NCBI GenBank assembly: GCA_009787795.1
Contig: WQSP01000002.1
Coordinates: forward strand, 1 to 45,130
Direction of reading: 5' to 3'
Source of the DNA: Treponema sp.
GTDB taxonomy: Bacteria > Spirochaetota > Spirochaetia > Treponematales > Breznakiellaceae
DNA: 45,130 nt
Shown one piece after another: positions 14,898-22,873 of this stretch. A program made the position numbers and the translations under genes. The notes under the pieces were generated by a model that ran no database searches, was not told the DNA's origin, and worked only from the letters and a program-made list of their open reading frames with translations. Positions within the stretch are counted from its first letter, which is position 1, and each line of letters opens with the position of its first letter.

Positions 14898-17800
14898 CGA
14901 TGTACCAAGCTGTATGTCAAAAACAATTAAATCCGTATATTGATTCTCGTTGTATCTCAACTTGATAAATGTCGTAAAATTCATCCTTCCCAAAATTCTG
15001 ATTGTTTCTTCATGTCCAAGTATAATGCTCCATCTTAAATCGTCTTGTGTTTTGTCAAAAATAATTTCCAGTGTTTCTTTTCTTAGCTGTTCGTAACTTG
15101 AATTGAAAAAAAGCGTAAACCCGTTCCAATTTTGATTTTCATCGATTAGCGAAGAAACCCAGTTGTAAAAAACGCTTAAAAGGCTTTTTTTGGTTGGCGC
15201 TTCCCATCCTGCGACAAAACTTTCAAGCCAATAACCGTCTGTGCGTATTGTAAAAGTGTTTGCAAATCCAAGAACGCCTCCCGTAAATCCCCTGAAACCT
15301 GCATTTAACGAAGATTGCACCCTCCAAACAGGCGTTGCGTCTTTTGGAATTATTACCGCAGCTTCGATGCCGTGCGAAAACTCGTCTGTTTGGTAAAATG
15401 CAAAAATCGGCGTATTTCCCATAGCGCCGAACATGTTAATCGAAGAAAAGCCAAGGCTTCCTGCAATGTTCAAATTGTCCGCTCTTGTATCCAATTTTTG
15501 CTCCAAAATTCTTTCGATGCGAAAATTGATTCGTGAAGGAACAAAAAACGAAGCCAAATTGTACATTGAAGGAAGATTGATCCTTACGCTAAAATGATCG
15601 TTAAAAGACGTATATTGGGAAATATTTGCAGACGGCGAATTCATTATCGCCTCGTCCATTGCGGTTTCAAGGTCGGGAGAAAAAAGCGAATAAAAGGGAA
15701 ACACTTTCCAAAGAGCAAACGAATCTGTGACCAATTCAAAAAACTTGTCCGCATCATCCGTTACATCGTATCCCGAAAAAAAGACGTTCTTTTTAAAAAA
15801 GCGTCCCGCCCTGAAATTTACGCCGGTTCTTTCAAAAACAACCGGAACATCAAGAAACAGCGAATATTCGGATAACGTAAGATTGTTGGCGCCGGTAAAA
15901 TTTGTCATGCCCTGAAACGCAAGAACGGCTCCCACCGGTTTTGTCCTTTGCGTTATTACAACCTGCGATATTGTCCTTCTTGCATCGGTGCCTGTTCCCG
16001 AATCCGGAACAAGCGGCGCAAAAGTTCTTAGCCACAGTTCGCCGTAATTTTCATTTTCCTCAATTCTGTTTTGTTTTGTCCATAAAGCCTCGCCCGAAAC
16101 CAAAAATGAGGGGATATGTTCGTTTTTGGGAATGAAGCCCGTACTGGCATTCCATCTTTGTCTGAGTCTTCCAAGTTCATAAAGAGCGTCTGCGTCAAAT
16201 TTCGCATGAAAATCGGAAGCAAAACCGATATTAAAAGAGTGACGCGCCTCTTCTGTTCCGGGCGATGCAAAAAACGTCTCTCTCGCATAAAACGCTCCCA
16301 TTGTTTTTGATATTTCATGATCCGCGTTCCACAAAAAAGCGTCGTCTGCCGCAGTAAAACCAAGATTGCCCGAAACATTTATGCCAATCAGGGTAACTTG
16401 CGCGCCTGTTCTGGAAATCGCGCTGCCTGAAAATTGCGCGCCGCTTTGCGCATTCGCTTCCGATTCAAATGCGGAACTTATCGAAAAATTTTCCAAAACG
16501 GAAATGTTTCCCAAAGAAAGGATAACGCCCGGTTTTGAATAATTGACAAAAGCTCCCGCATTTGCCCTGTAAAGCATAACAGGGTCTTCCAAAATAATTT
16601 CATCGATAAAAACGGAACCCGCATCCAGAGACTGCGCCTGATTCAGGGGATCTATAAAAATTGCAATGTAGCTTGTCCTTCTTTCGTTGTCGGGGTTTGC
16701 CCTTACTCTTCTGTAAACGGGAGGAGCAATGTCTTCGTTAAATCCGTCCACAAAAACGGATGCATTTTCTCCCTGATACCTGACGGTTACTTTTTTCCAC
16801 ATGTTCGGATTGTTATGCGTAAACGCCCTGATTGGAATTTTGGCTTCCAACTGCGGATTGGACAACGAAGCGTCTCCTGTCAGCACAATGAAACTAAGGA
16901 TTGCGTTTTCGTTTGACGTGTTTGGCACTCTTGCAAAAAAAGACAGTTCCCTGTAATCGCCAAGAGGCACTTCCCGAATCCTTCCGTCGACACCCGCGCT
17001 TGCTCCCGGAGGCATATTCTGCCAGCGGATTTCCAAAACTCTCTGCGTGTTTTCAAACGGGTGCAGTCTGTTTACAATCGACGGATATGCGGATTCCAAA
17101 TTGTTTGCTCCAATCTCTCTTGTTTCAGAAGCTGTAACAAGATTTGTAACTGGATTTATTTCATTGTTTTCTTTTGCAACAGCCCTGAAGATCGAACTTC
17201 TTACAACAGGAGGAGCAAGAATTACGCGCATAAAAATGCTGCCTGTGCCGTTGTAAACTGCGGCTATTCTCAGGTATTTTGCATCTGCAAGTCTTCTTCT
17301 TTCTTCGTCGTTAATTTTAAACCGCGCAACAGTGTAATCGCCCGAAGCAAAATAAAACGCATTTGCATCTGTTTCATTCGGAAGAAGGGATTTTTCCCAT
17401 ATAAGGTTACTGTTTTCCGATATTTCAAAATCGCCCGTTCCAAGAGAGCCTATTTGCACAATGATCCTGAAATTGCCGGGAGGAAGGGCGTCATACAATC
17501 TGAAAGGAATTTCAATTTCCGAAGCCCGCGATAAAATTTCCGCATTCAATCCCAAAGGAACCTGATAACCGCTCCATTCGCCGTCACTTAACGAAATCTC
17601 CGCCGTTAACGCTTGAGCGTTTCCAAGCTGCGAATCCCTGACAGGGTAAGGCCTGTTTATCCCCGAAACAACAGGAGCGTTCCATTCTATCGTCATTAAA
17701 TTGCTGCCAAGCACATTGTTGTTAAAATAATTGCGGTAAACCAAATCAACGCGGTTTGCGGCATTCAGGCGCATTCCGTCCGCCAAATTAAAAGGATGCG

Positions 17801-19625
17801 ATATGAAAGAGGTTTCATGCGGCAAAGGAAGCGTTGTTTCGTATCCTTCCATTCCCGCAGCGCGGTAGAGACCTGTTGTATCCGCTTCAACTGCCGAGAA
17901 TCCCGCGCTTAAATGAGCATTGAAATTTTCAAATTTCCATGCGGCTTTTGCGCCAAGACCTACGGTTCCCGCGCTTCTTGAATCTTCCTGCGAAAACGAA
18001 TCGTCTGTCAGGTTCCATCTGACACCGAGCGCAGCTTGCGCGGTAAAATATTCCGCGCTGTTTTGATAAACCGCGCCAAGACCTGCCGCAATGCTTCCAA
18101 AACGCAATCCGTCGGTTTTTTTAAGATACGTTATGCGAATAGTTTCATTTTGACCTGCGGGGCTTTGGATTGACACTTCGCCCGACGACAAATTGTAATT
18201 GAAATTCGAATCCTGAATACCGCTTCGCCAAACCTGTATGGAACCGGGGATTGCATCGGTACCGATAAAATATCCGCTTGCGGAATTGAAATTTGCAAAC
18301 CTTAGCGCAATGTCTCCCGAAAATACGGATCCCGAAGGAACATAGATTTCAAACGCTTCGCCAGCCAACGGCCATCTGCTTTGCGGATCCCGTCTTGAAG
18401 CGCCGTTTCCAATCTTTGCAAGTTCAAATAACGCCCTGCCCCTTGTCTGCGTTAACGAAAGAACGTTATCCGCAAACAGGGAAGCGTCAATCTCCACAAG
18501 TTCAAAACCTTCGATTTCCCTGCCTGTAGAAAGTCTTATAAGGGACGCCCTTTCTGTCGAGCTGGAAGGCGCGTCATAAACATTACGCCGTTCAAACGGA
18601 GAAAAAGTTCCCGGTTGAAAAATTATCAAAACAGAATTGCCCGCGATTGTAAAATCCCAAGGGTTCTGCGAATCCGTTTCATAACACTGCGGATAATCCG
18701 CCAAATCGACATTCACATTTCCCGAATCAAACCAATCCTGAACATCGCGCAAAAACCCCGAGCCAGAATAGCTTCCCAAACCGATTTTATTCCCCGCATA
18801 GTGAACAGCAATCATTCCCGAAGGTCTTATGCTCATTTCCAAAAGACCATGCTCCCTTGAAAACGCGTATTCGCCTGAAGGCGCAATTCTCCATCGTCTT
18901 CCGTTTGATTCGGTTATTTCACCCCTTTCATCCTCGATATAAACCGTAATATCCGATTCGATGTTGGTGTCAGGCAAAACAAACGAAATGCCGTGAATTG
19001 CACCGGCAGGCGAAATGTCGGTGTATGTTCTTTCCCTGCTTCCCGTAAAAACACGCTCCTCCCTGGAAGCCGCATCGTATCTTAGCAACGCGTGAATGTT
19101 CAGTTTGTCCAAACCGAAGCGTCCGTAAAAACCGAATGAAGCAGGCGAATCTCCGCCAAGGTCCATGTACGGAAATGACGGAAAATCAAGCCCCGTGTTT
19201 CCGATTCCGGCATACTGAACGAACTCTCCCGGTTTTCCCCGGTATCCCGCCCTGTATGCATTTTGACTTGAATCGTCAAGGAAACTTGCCTCTACAAACC
19301 ATCTGTCGTTTATCCAAAGAGCCATTGTCAAATCGACTTCCTGTTTGAAAAGAAGGGGCGTGTCAGGCGATATGAAGCCCGTACCGACAGGAGATGCAAA
19401 AAACCCGAGGTTTCCCAAAAGCTCACCTTTCCACGAACCTGTCAAAAAAAGAACAACGTCGGAATCTCCAAGCGAATACCTCATGAATTCCCTTGGGTCT
19501 TCGTTTAGTATGCGACGGCGCAAATCGTTCATGTCGAGTTCGTGCGCAGGCTCGTCATCTGCAAAAATCGCATGATTGCAAATTACAATGAGGATGACTA
19601 TTAGAGCCTTACGCAGAACATGCAT
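14880..19625 (-). CDS. Giant outer-membrane protein with SprA-like layout
   Basis: The protein has ~1581 residues from the ATG at 19625. The ORF track offers a longer start at 19724, but the signal peptide MHVLRKALIVILIVICNHAIFA begins at 19625. Much of the chain alternates beta-strands and aromatic ends, finishing SLRISF like an outer-membrane barrel. Inside are phrases that recall SprA, the huge type IX translocon barrel of Bacteroidota: SGEVSIQSPAGQNETIRITY, and FIDEIILEDP followed by a restart of strands (NAGAFVNYSKPGVILSLGNI). The middle (~700-1080) resembles a carbohydrate-binding or jelly-roll-like segment (RVLEIRWQNMPPGASAGVDG, ...GSVFIDEI). Most likely it is a surface or outer-membrane assembly protein. 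The SprA link is pattern recognition only. Confidence 0.7.
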   Translation of the reverse strand: MHVLRKALIVILIVICNHAIFADDEPAHELDMNDLRRRILNEDPREFMRYSLGDSDVVLFLTGSWKGELLGNLGFFASPVGTGFISPDTPLLFKQEVDLTMALWINDRWFVEASFLDDSSQNAYRAGYRGKPGEFVQYAGIGNTGLDFPSFPYMDLGGDSPASFGFYGRFGLDKLNIHALLRYDAASREERVFTGSRERTYTDISPAGAIHGISFVLPDTNIESDITVYIEDERGEITESNGRRWRIAPSGEYAFSREHGLLEMSIRPSGMIAVHYAGNKIGLGSYSGSGFLRDVQDWFDSGNVNVDLADYPQCYETDSQNPWDFTIAGNSVLIIFQPGTFSPFERRNVYDAPSSSTERASLIRLSTGREIEGFELVEIDASLFADNVLSLTQTRGRALFELAKIGNGASRRDPQSRWPLAGEAFEIYVPSGSVFSGDIALRFANFNSASGYFIGTDAIPGSIQVWRSGIQDSNFNYNLSSGEVSIQSPAGQNETIRITYLKKTDGLRFGSIAAGLGAVYQNSAEYFTAQAALGVRWNLTDDSFSQEDSRSAGTVGLGAKAAWKFENFNAHLSAGFSAVEADTTGLYRAAGMEGYETTLPLPHETSFISHPFNLADGMRLNAANRVDLVYRNYFNNNVLGSNLMTIEWNAPVVSGINRPYPVRDSQLGNAQALTAEISLSDGEWSGYQVPLGLNAEILSRASEIEIPFRLYDALPPGNFRIIVQIGSLGTGDFEISENSNLIWEKSLLPNETDANAFYFASGDYTVARFKINDEERRRLADAKYLRIAAVYNGTGSIFMRVILAPPVVRSSIFRAVAKENNEINPVTNLVTASETREIGANNLESAYPSIVNRLHPFENTQRVLEIRWQNMPPGASAGVDGRIREVPLGDYRELSFFARVPNTSNENAILSFIVLTGDASLSNPQLEAKIPIRAFTHNNPNMWKKVTVRYQGENASVFVDGFNEDIAPPVYRRVRANPDNERRTSYIAIFIDPLNQAQSLDAGSVFIDEIILEDPVMLYRANAGAFVNYSKPGVILSLGNISVLENFSISSAFESEANAQSGAQFSGSAISRTGAQVTLIGINVSGNLGFTAADDAFLWNADHEISKTMGAFYARETFFASPGTEEARHSFNIGFASDFHAKFDADALYELGRLRQRWNASTGFIPKNEHIPSFLVSGEALWTKQNRIEENENYGELWLRTFAPLVPDSGTGTDARRTISQVVITQRTKPVGAVLAFQGMTNFTGANNLTLSEYSLFLDVPVVFERTGVNFRAGRFFKKNVFFSGYDVTDDADKFFELVTDSFALWKVFPFYSLFSPDLETAMDEAIMNSPSANISQYTSFNDHFSVRINLPSMYNLASFFVPSRINFRIERILEQKLDTRADNLNIAGSLGFSSINMFGAMGNTPIFAFYQTDEFSHGIEAAVIIPKDATPVWRVQSSLNAGFRGFTGGVLGFANTFTIRTDGYWLESFVAGWEAPTKKSLLSVFYNWVSSLIDENQNWNGFTLFFNSSYEQLRKETLEIIFDKTQDDLRWSIILGHEETIRILGRMNFTTFIKLRYNENQYTDLIVFDIQLGTSLRISF

Positions 19626-19632
19626 CTTATGA

Positions 19633-19663
19633 TATAATAGCTTTAATTTCATGGTTGTTTCAA
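19633..19663. promoter_or_regulatory. Overlapping divergent promoters
   Basis: On the minus strand TTGAAA (19663-19658) is followed after 18 nt by TATTAT (19639-19634), 8 nt before the giant gene's ATG at 19625. On the plus strand TATAAT (19633-19638) lies 12 nt before the DUF503 ATG at 19651, with only a poor -35. The two -10 boxes share the same base pairs, so only one can be occupied at a time. Confidence 0.5.
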
Positions 19664-19938
19664 TGATACAGATAATATTCGAGGTTCCCGATTCCGTAAA
19701 CATAAAGGAAAAAAGACGCGTCATAAAGTCGATAATCGAAAAAATGAAACGGCGTTTCCAATTGAGCGCAGCCGAGGTTGATCTTCAGGATTCTCTTGCT
19801 TTCTGCCAAATAGGAGGGGCTCTTGTTTCAAACTCGCGCACATTCGGAGAGTCGGTTCTTCAAAAGGCGTTTGCCATGATAGAAAACGAAACATCTGTCC
19901 GCATTCAGGACATGAAAATACATTCGGAGGAATTTTAA
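19651..19938 (+). CDS. DUF503 (YlxP-like) protein
   Basis: This small 95-residue protein matches DUF503: MVVSMIQIIFEVPDSVNIKEKRRVIKSI, then AAEVDLQDSLAFCQIGGALVSN. It follows the family pattern of a ferredoxin-like fold with the invariant KEKRR helix. Members are often next to rbfA/infB and are suspected to act in ribosome or RNA biology, but no function is proven. The next gene begins with a 1-bp overlap (TAATG). Confidence 0.85.
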   Translation: MVVSMIQIIFEVPDSVNIKEKRRVIKSIIEKMKRRFQLSAAEVDLQDSLAFCQIGGALVSNSRTFGESVLQKAFAMIENETSVRIQDMKIHSEEF

Positions 19939-20579
19939 TGAAGATTCGGTTGGTTCTTTTGCCTGCAATTGCAATATTGCTTAATTCATGCCTTGGCGTT
20001 TCTTTGTCCATTCATCTTAACAGGGACGGCTCCGGAAGACTTGCAATGGAATACCGCATTTCGCGCACGCTTATGGAAATGGGACAGTTGGACGGCAATG
20101 AAGCGCAGGCAATTATTCCCGCAATGCGCGGCGAAATGGAAAGCCTGGCAGGCGGAGTTCCGGGCGCAAGGCTTGCGTCTTTTTCAAGCAGGGAAACCGC
20201 GCAGGATATTATCATCAGCGCAAACATCGAATTTGCAAATACGGATGCTCTTGCCGCCTTATTGACAACAAGCTCGGGCGAAAACATATCGATTTCCAAT
20301 AACGGCCAGTCGGGAAATATAATTATGACTGTTACAAACGAAAGTGAAGACTATGACGCAGACATGATGAAACTGATGAGAAGCGCTTTTGACGGTTACA
20401 ATTTTACAATCAGTTTGGATTCTTATGCGCCTTCTTCAGTTTCTGTTTCAAACAGGGAAGGAGCTTCGGTTTCTCCTTCGTCTGCGTCAATATCTCAGGG
20501 AAGAAGATCAGCATTTACAATGAGCATGCTGGAACTTTTGGAGCAGTCAAACGGCATAAGGTTGAATTTCAGCTGGTAG
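19938..20579 (+). CDS. Lipoprotein, conserved hypothetical
   Basis: The 213-residue protein has a lipoprotein signal (MKIRLVLLPAIAILLNSC, lipobox LNSC) and then an alpha/beta domain with VSLSIHLNRDGSGRLAMEYRIS, a phrase seen in small lipid- or ligand-binding lipoproteins of the LppM type. No catalytic motif is visible and the match is weak. A Ser-rich flexible stretch (SVSVSNREGASVSPSSASIS) lies near residues 165-185. The gene is translationally coupled to DUF503. Its 3' end overlaps the convergent HAD phosphatase gene by 11 bp. Confidence 0.72.
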   Translation: MKIRLVLLPAIAILLNSCLGVSLSIHLNRDGSGRLAMEYRISRTLMEMGQLDGNEAQAIIPAMRGEMESLAGGVPGARLASFSSRETAQDIIISANIEFANTDALAALLTTSSGENISISNNGQSGNIIMTVTNESEDYDADMMKLMRSAFDGYNFTISLDSYAPSSVSVSNREGASVSPSSASISQGRRSAFTMSMLELLEQSNGIRLNFSW

Positions 20580-20601
20580 CGCCCAGCACTTCCCTGAATT
20601 C
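20564..20601. terminator. Bidirectional hairpin over two convergent stops
   Basis: GAATTTCAG and CTGAATTC (one bulge) enclose an inner stem GCTGG/CCAGC. The hairpin covers the TAG of the lipoprotein gene and the TGA of the HAD gene, which overlap by 11 bp. There is no T-run on either side, so it may serve as a processing or pausing site more than a classic terminator. Confidence 0.35.
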
Positions 20602-21237
20602 CAGAATCTTCCATCCCCTTTTTACAGCTTCTTTAAAAAGAATGCGATCGGGGTTTACCGCGACAGGATTGCCGCAATATTCCAAAAGCGGAATATCCGT
20701 GTACGAATCGGAATAAAAACTTGCATCTTTTGCCTTTACATTGTTTTTTTCCATCCATTCACAGGCGCCAATTTTCTTTTTATTTCCAAAAAAACTGAAA
20801 CCGTCCGTTTTCCCGGATGTTTTTCCGTCAATATATTCCATTTTTGTCGCAAGAGAACCTGTAATGTTAAAATGATTTTCCAACGGTTTTATGATAAAAT
20901 CAAAAGAGGATGTCGCAAATATGACCTTCTCGTTTTTTTTGATTGCTTCGTTGATAAGGGTTTCCATTCCCTTATAAATGTTTCTTTTAATGTATTTGTC
21001 AAAACAAATACCGGAAATTTCTTCCAGATCGCTTTTATCGATTCCCTTAAGCCTTAAAACGGCATTTTCTATAAAATCCATATCAGGGGTTGCCATTTTG
21101 TATTTTGCCAAATCGACAAGAAGATGGCTAACTTGCGAAAATTTTATTATTTTCCTTTTAAGGGCTACCTTGATAAAATATTCCGCTGTCGTTTTTCTTA
21201 CTATTGTTTTGTCCACGTCGAATAAATGTGTTTTCAT
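20569..21237 (-). CDS. HAD-IB family phosphatase
   Basis: This is a haloacid-dehalogenase superfamily hydrolase of subfamily IB, phosphoserine-phosphatase-like. Motif I is LFDVDKTIV (nucleophile Asp), motif II ATSS, and motif IV YSDSYTDIPLLEY. The insertion between motif I and II is the small helical cap seen in IB members. The gene follows a PlsC-like acyltransferase with a 4-bp overlap, which in turn follows a diacylglycerol-kinase-like gene. This order suggests a phospholipid role, such as lysophosphatidate or phosphatidyl-phosphate dephosphorylation, but the substrate cannot be read from the sequence. It is cytoplasmic, with no signal peptide. Confidence 0.87.
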   Translation of the reverse strand: MKTHLFDVDKTIVRKTTAEYFIKVALKRKIIKFSQVSHLLVDLAKYKMATPDMDFIENAVLRLKGIDKSDLEEISGICFDKYIKRNIYKGMETLINEAIKKNEKVIFATSSFDFIIKPLENHFNITGSLATKMEYIDGKTSGKTDGFSFFGNKKKIGACEWMEKNNVKAKDASFYSDSYTDIPLLEYCGNPVAVNPDRILFKEAVKRGWKILEFREVLGATS

Positions 21238-21920
21238 ATAAATTCCAAATATTTATTTTCTTTTTTTGCCTGATCGGCATAAATGCCCCGCATGTCTTCA
21301 GGCAGTAAAACCGCAAGCTGTCCCATCACTTCACCCAAAATCATTTCGCGCTCTTCCTTGTTCGGCATTCCCCCGAATTTTATCCTGAAAGGACGGCCTG
21401 CCCTGAAATGAAATGGAGTGCGTTTGAATCTTTTTATGTTTTTCCAGACATTCTCCCCTCCGTGATGCGCAACGGGAAGAATCGGCACATTTGCTTCCAT
21501 TGCAAGCAGGACAATTCCCGCTTTTCCCCTGCCCAAGACGCCGTTTTTGCTTCGTGTGCCTTCCGGAGCCACGCACATGTGGTAGCCGTCATTTATCATT
21601 CCGCAAACATGTTTGAACGATTCGGTAAAAGCGCCTTTTCTGTCAATGGGAACCGCTTTGTACGTATTGAACAAAAAAGCGAACAGCGGATTTTTCCACG
21701 TTTCGGATTTTACAAGCCCTGAAACATGCAAAGGATAGCTGTGCGAAACCAAAATCGGCACTTCCAAAAAATTAATATGATTAAAAATCACGATAAGCGG
21801 TTTGTTTGCAGAAAGGGCTTTTACAAATTCACCGCAGTCAATTTTACAGATGGCGTTTAAAATTCCCTTTAAGAAAAAATTGACTGCCGCTTTCCTGAAA
21901 CCCATATCAAAAACCTGCAA
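21234..21920 (-). CDS. plsC: PlsC-like acyltransferase with HX4E motif
   Basis: Four acyltransferase blocks are present: I FNHINFLEVP (residues ~46-55), II FNTYKAVPIDRKG, III VAPEGTRSKNG and IV ANVPILPVAHHG. This family moves acyl chains onto 1-acylglycerol-3-phosphate at the inner membrane. Block I is unusual: the catalytic HX4D reads HX4E, with Glu where Asp is nearly universal. The gene overlaps the upstream kinase-like gene by 14 bp and the downstream HAD gene by 4 bp, one tight unit. Either the Glu still works as a base or the enzyme has changed substrate. Confidence 0.85.
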   Translation of the reverse strand: MQVFDMGFRKAAVNFFLKGILNAICKIDCGEFVKALSANKPLIVIFNHINFLEVPILVSHSYPLHVSGLVKSETWKNPLFAFLFNTYKAVPIDRKGAFTESFKHVCGMINDGYHMCVAPEGTRSKNGVLGRGKAGIVLLAMEANVPILPVAHHGGENVWKNIKRFKRTPFHFRAGRPFRIKFGGMPNKEEREMILGEVMGQLAVLLPEDMRGIYADQAKKENKYLEFI

Positions 21921-22833
21921 ACCTTAATGCGCCCGGAATGCATTCAATTTCGAGTTCCTTGCCTTCGAAACATACCGTTTCTCCGTCGCAGTGAACCGCC
22001 ATTGAACCTTCCAGCGCCCTTAATTTGAATTTCAAGCCTCTTGACATAAATACGCCATCGCATTGGCTTTGGGTTCCTTTTGTATAATGAGAAAATATTT
22101 TTAACAAATACGATCTTTTTGCGGGATGTTTCACATAACAAATGTCCAAAAGACCGTCGTCCAGAATCGCATTCGGTCCCATATAGAAACTTCCTCCCAT
22201 TCGCCTTCCGTTTACAACGGAAACAAGAATTGCATGAAGGGTTTCTTCCCGATTGTCATATTTGATTTGAATCAGTGGAGACATTTCAAAACGCGCAAGC
22301 ATTTTAAGGGCTCCTATCATGTATGAAAAACCGCTTTTTATTTTCATTTTGGCGGCTTCAAATCCAACTTTTGTATCAAAACCGATTCCAACGCCGTTGA
22401 TAAAATATCTGCCGTCCGGGAAAAATCCTCCTTTCACAATACCTGCGTCAAGCGGACGGATATTGCCGTTTAGTATTATTTTTATGGCATCGTCGATATT
22501 CAAGGGAAGATTTGGCGTTGAGGAAAAATCGTTTCCCCTGCCTATCGGGAGCAATCCAAAAACAGGCGGCTTTGAAAATTTTTCCTTCCTGGAAAGAAGA
22601 CCGTTTACAACTTCGTTGCATGTTCCGTCTCCGCCCGCCGCAACTACAATGTCGTTTTCATCAATCGAAAGATTGCGAATCAATTCTATCGCATGACCGG
22701 GCGATTGCGTTTGTATTATTTGATATTTGCGTCCGCTTTCTTTTAGAATTTTATCAATTTTTGGGCACTGCTTTTTTGCTTTTCCCTTACCCGCAGTGGG
22801 ATTTAAGATAACCCAAATATTCCCCTGTTCCAT
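21907..22833 (-). CDS. Diacylglycerol/lipid kinase family protein
   Basis: The protein matches the DagK/YegS/BmrU family of lipid kinases. It opens IWVILNPTAGKGKAKKQ, then AAGGDGTCNEVVNGLL (the GGDGT nucleotide loop, residues ~65-80) and LPIGRGNDFSSTPNLPLN. The C-terminal beta-rich domain ends GDG/CDGETVCFEGKELEIECIP. It likely phosphorylates diacylglycerol or a related lipid and feeds the acyltransferase next to it. The ATG at 22833 (MEQGN) is preferred over 22851: TACAAT lies 6 nt upstream of it, so the transcript may be leaderless. Confidence 0.87.
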   Translation of the reverse strand: MEQGNIWVILNPTAGKGKAKKQCPKIDKILKESGRKYQIIQTQSPGHAIELIRNLSIDENDIVVAAGGDGTCNEVVNGLLSRKEKFSKPPVFGLLPIGRGNDFSSTPNLPLNIDDAIKIILNGNIRPLDAGIVKGGFFPDGRYFINGVGIGFDTKVGFEAAKMKIKSGFSYMIGALKMLARFEMSPLIQIKYDNREETLHAILVSVVNGRRMGGSFYMGPNAILDDGLLDICYVKHPAKRSYLLKIFSHYTKGTQSQCDGVFMSRGLKFKLRALEGSMAVHCDGETVCFEGKELEIECIPGALRFAGF

Positions 22834-22873
22834 TGGAACATTGTAACACATTTATCGGAAAAAGTGGATTTTT

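Noticed and set aside
17061-17534. 157-residue plus ORF inside the giant outer-membrane gene
   Set aside because: Cys/Arg-rich composition typical of antisense reading; the minus-strand gene is intact through it.
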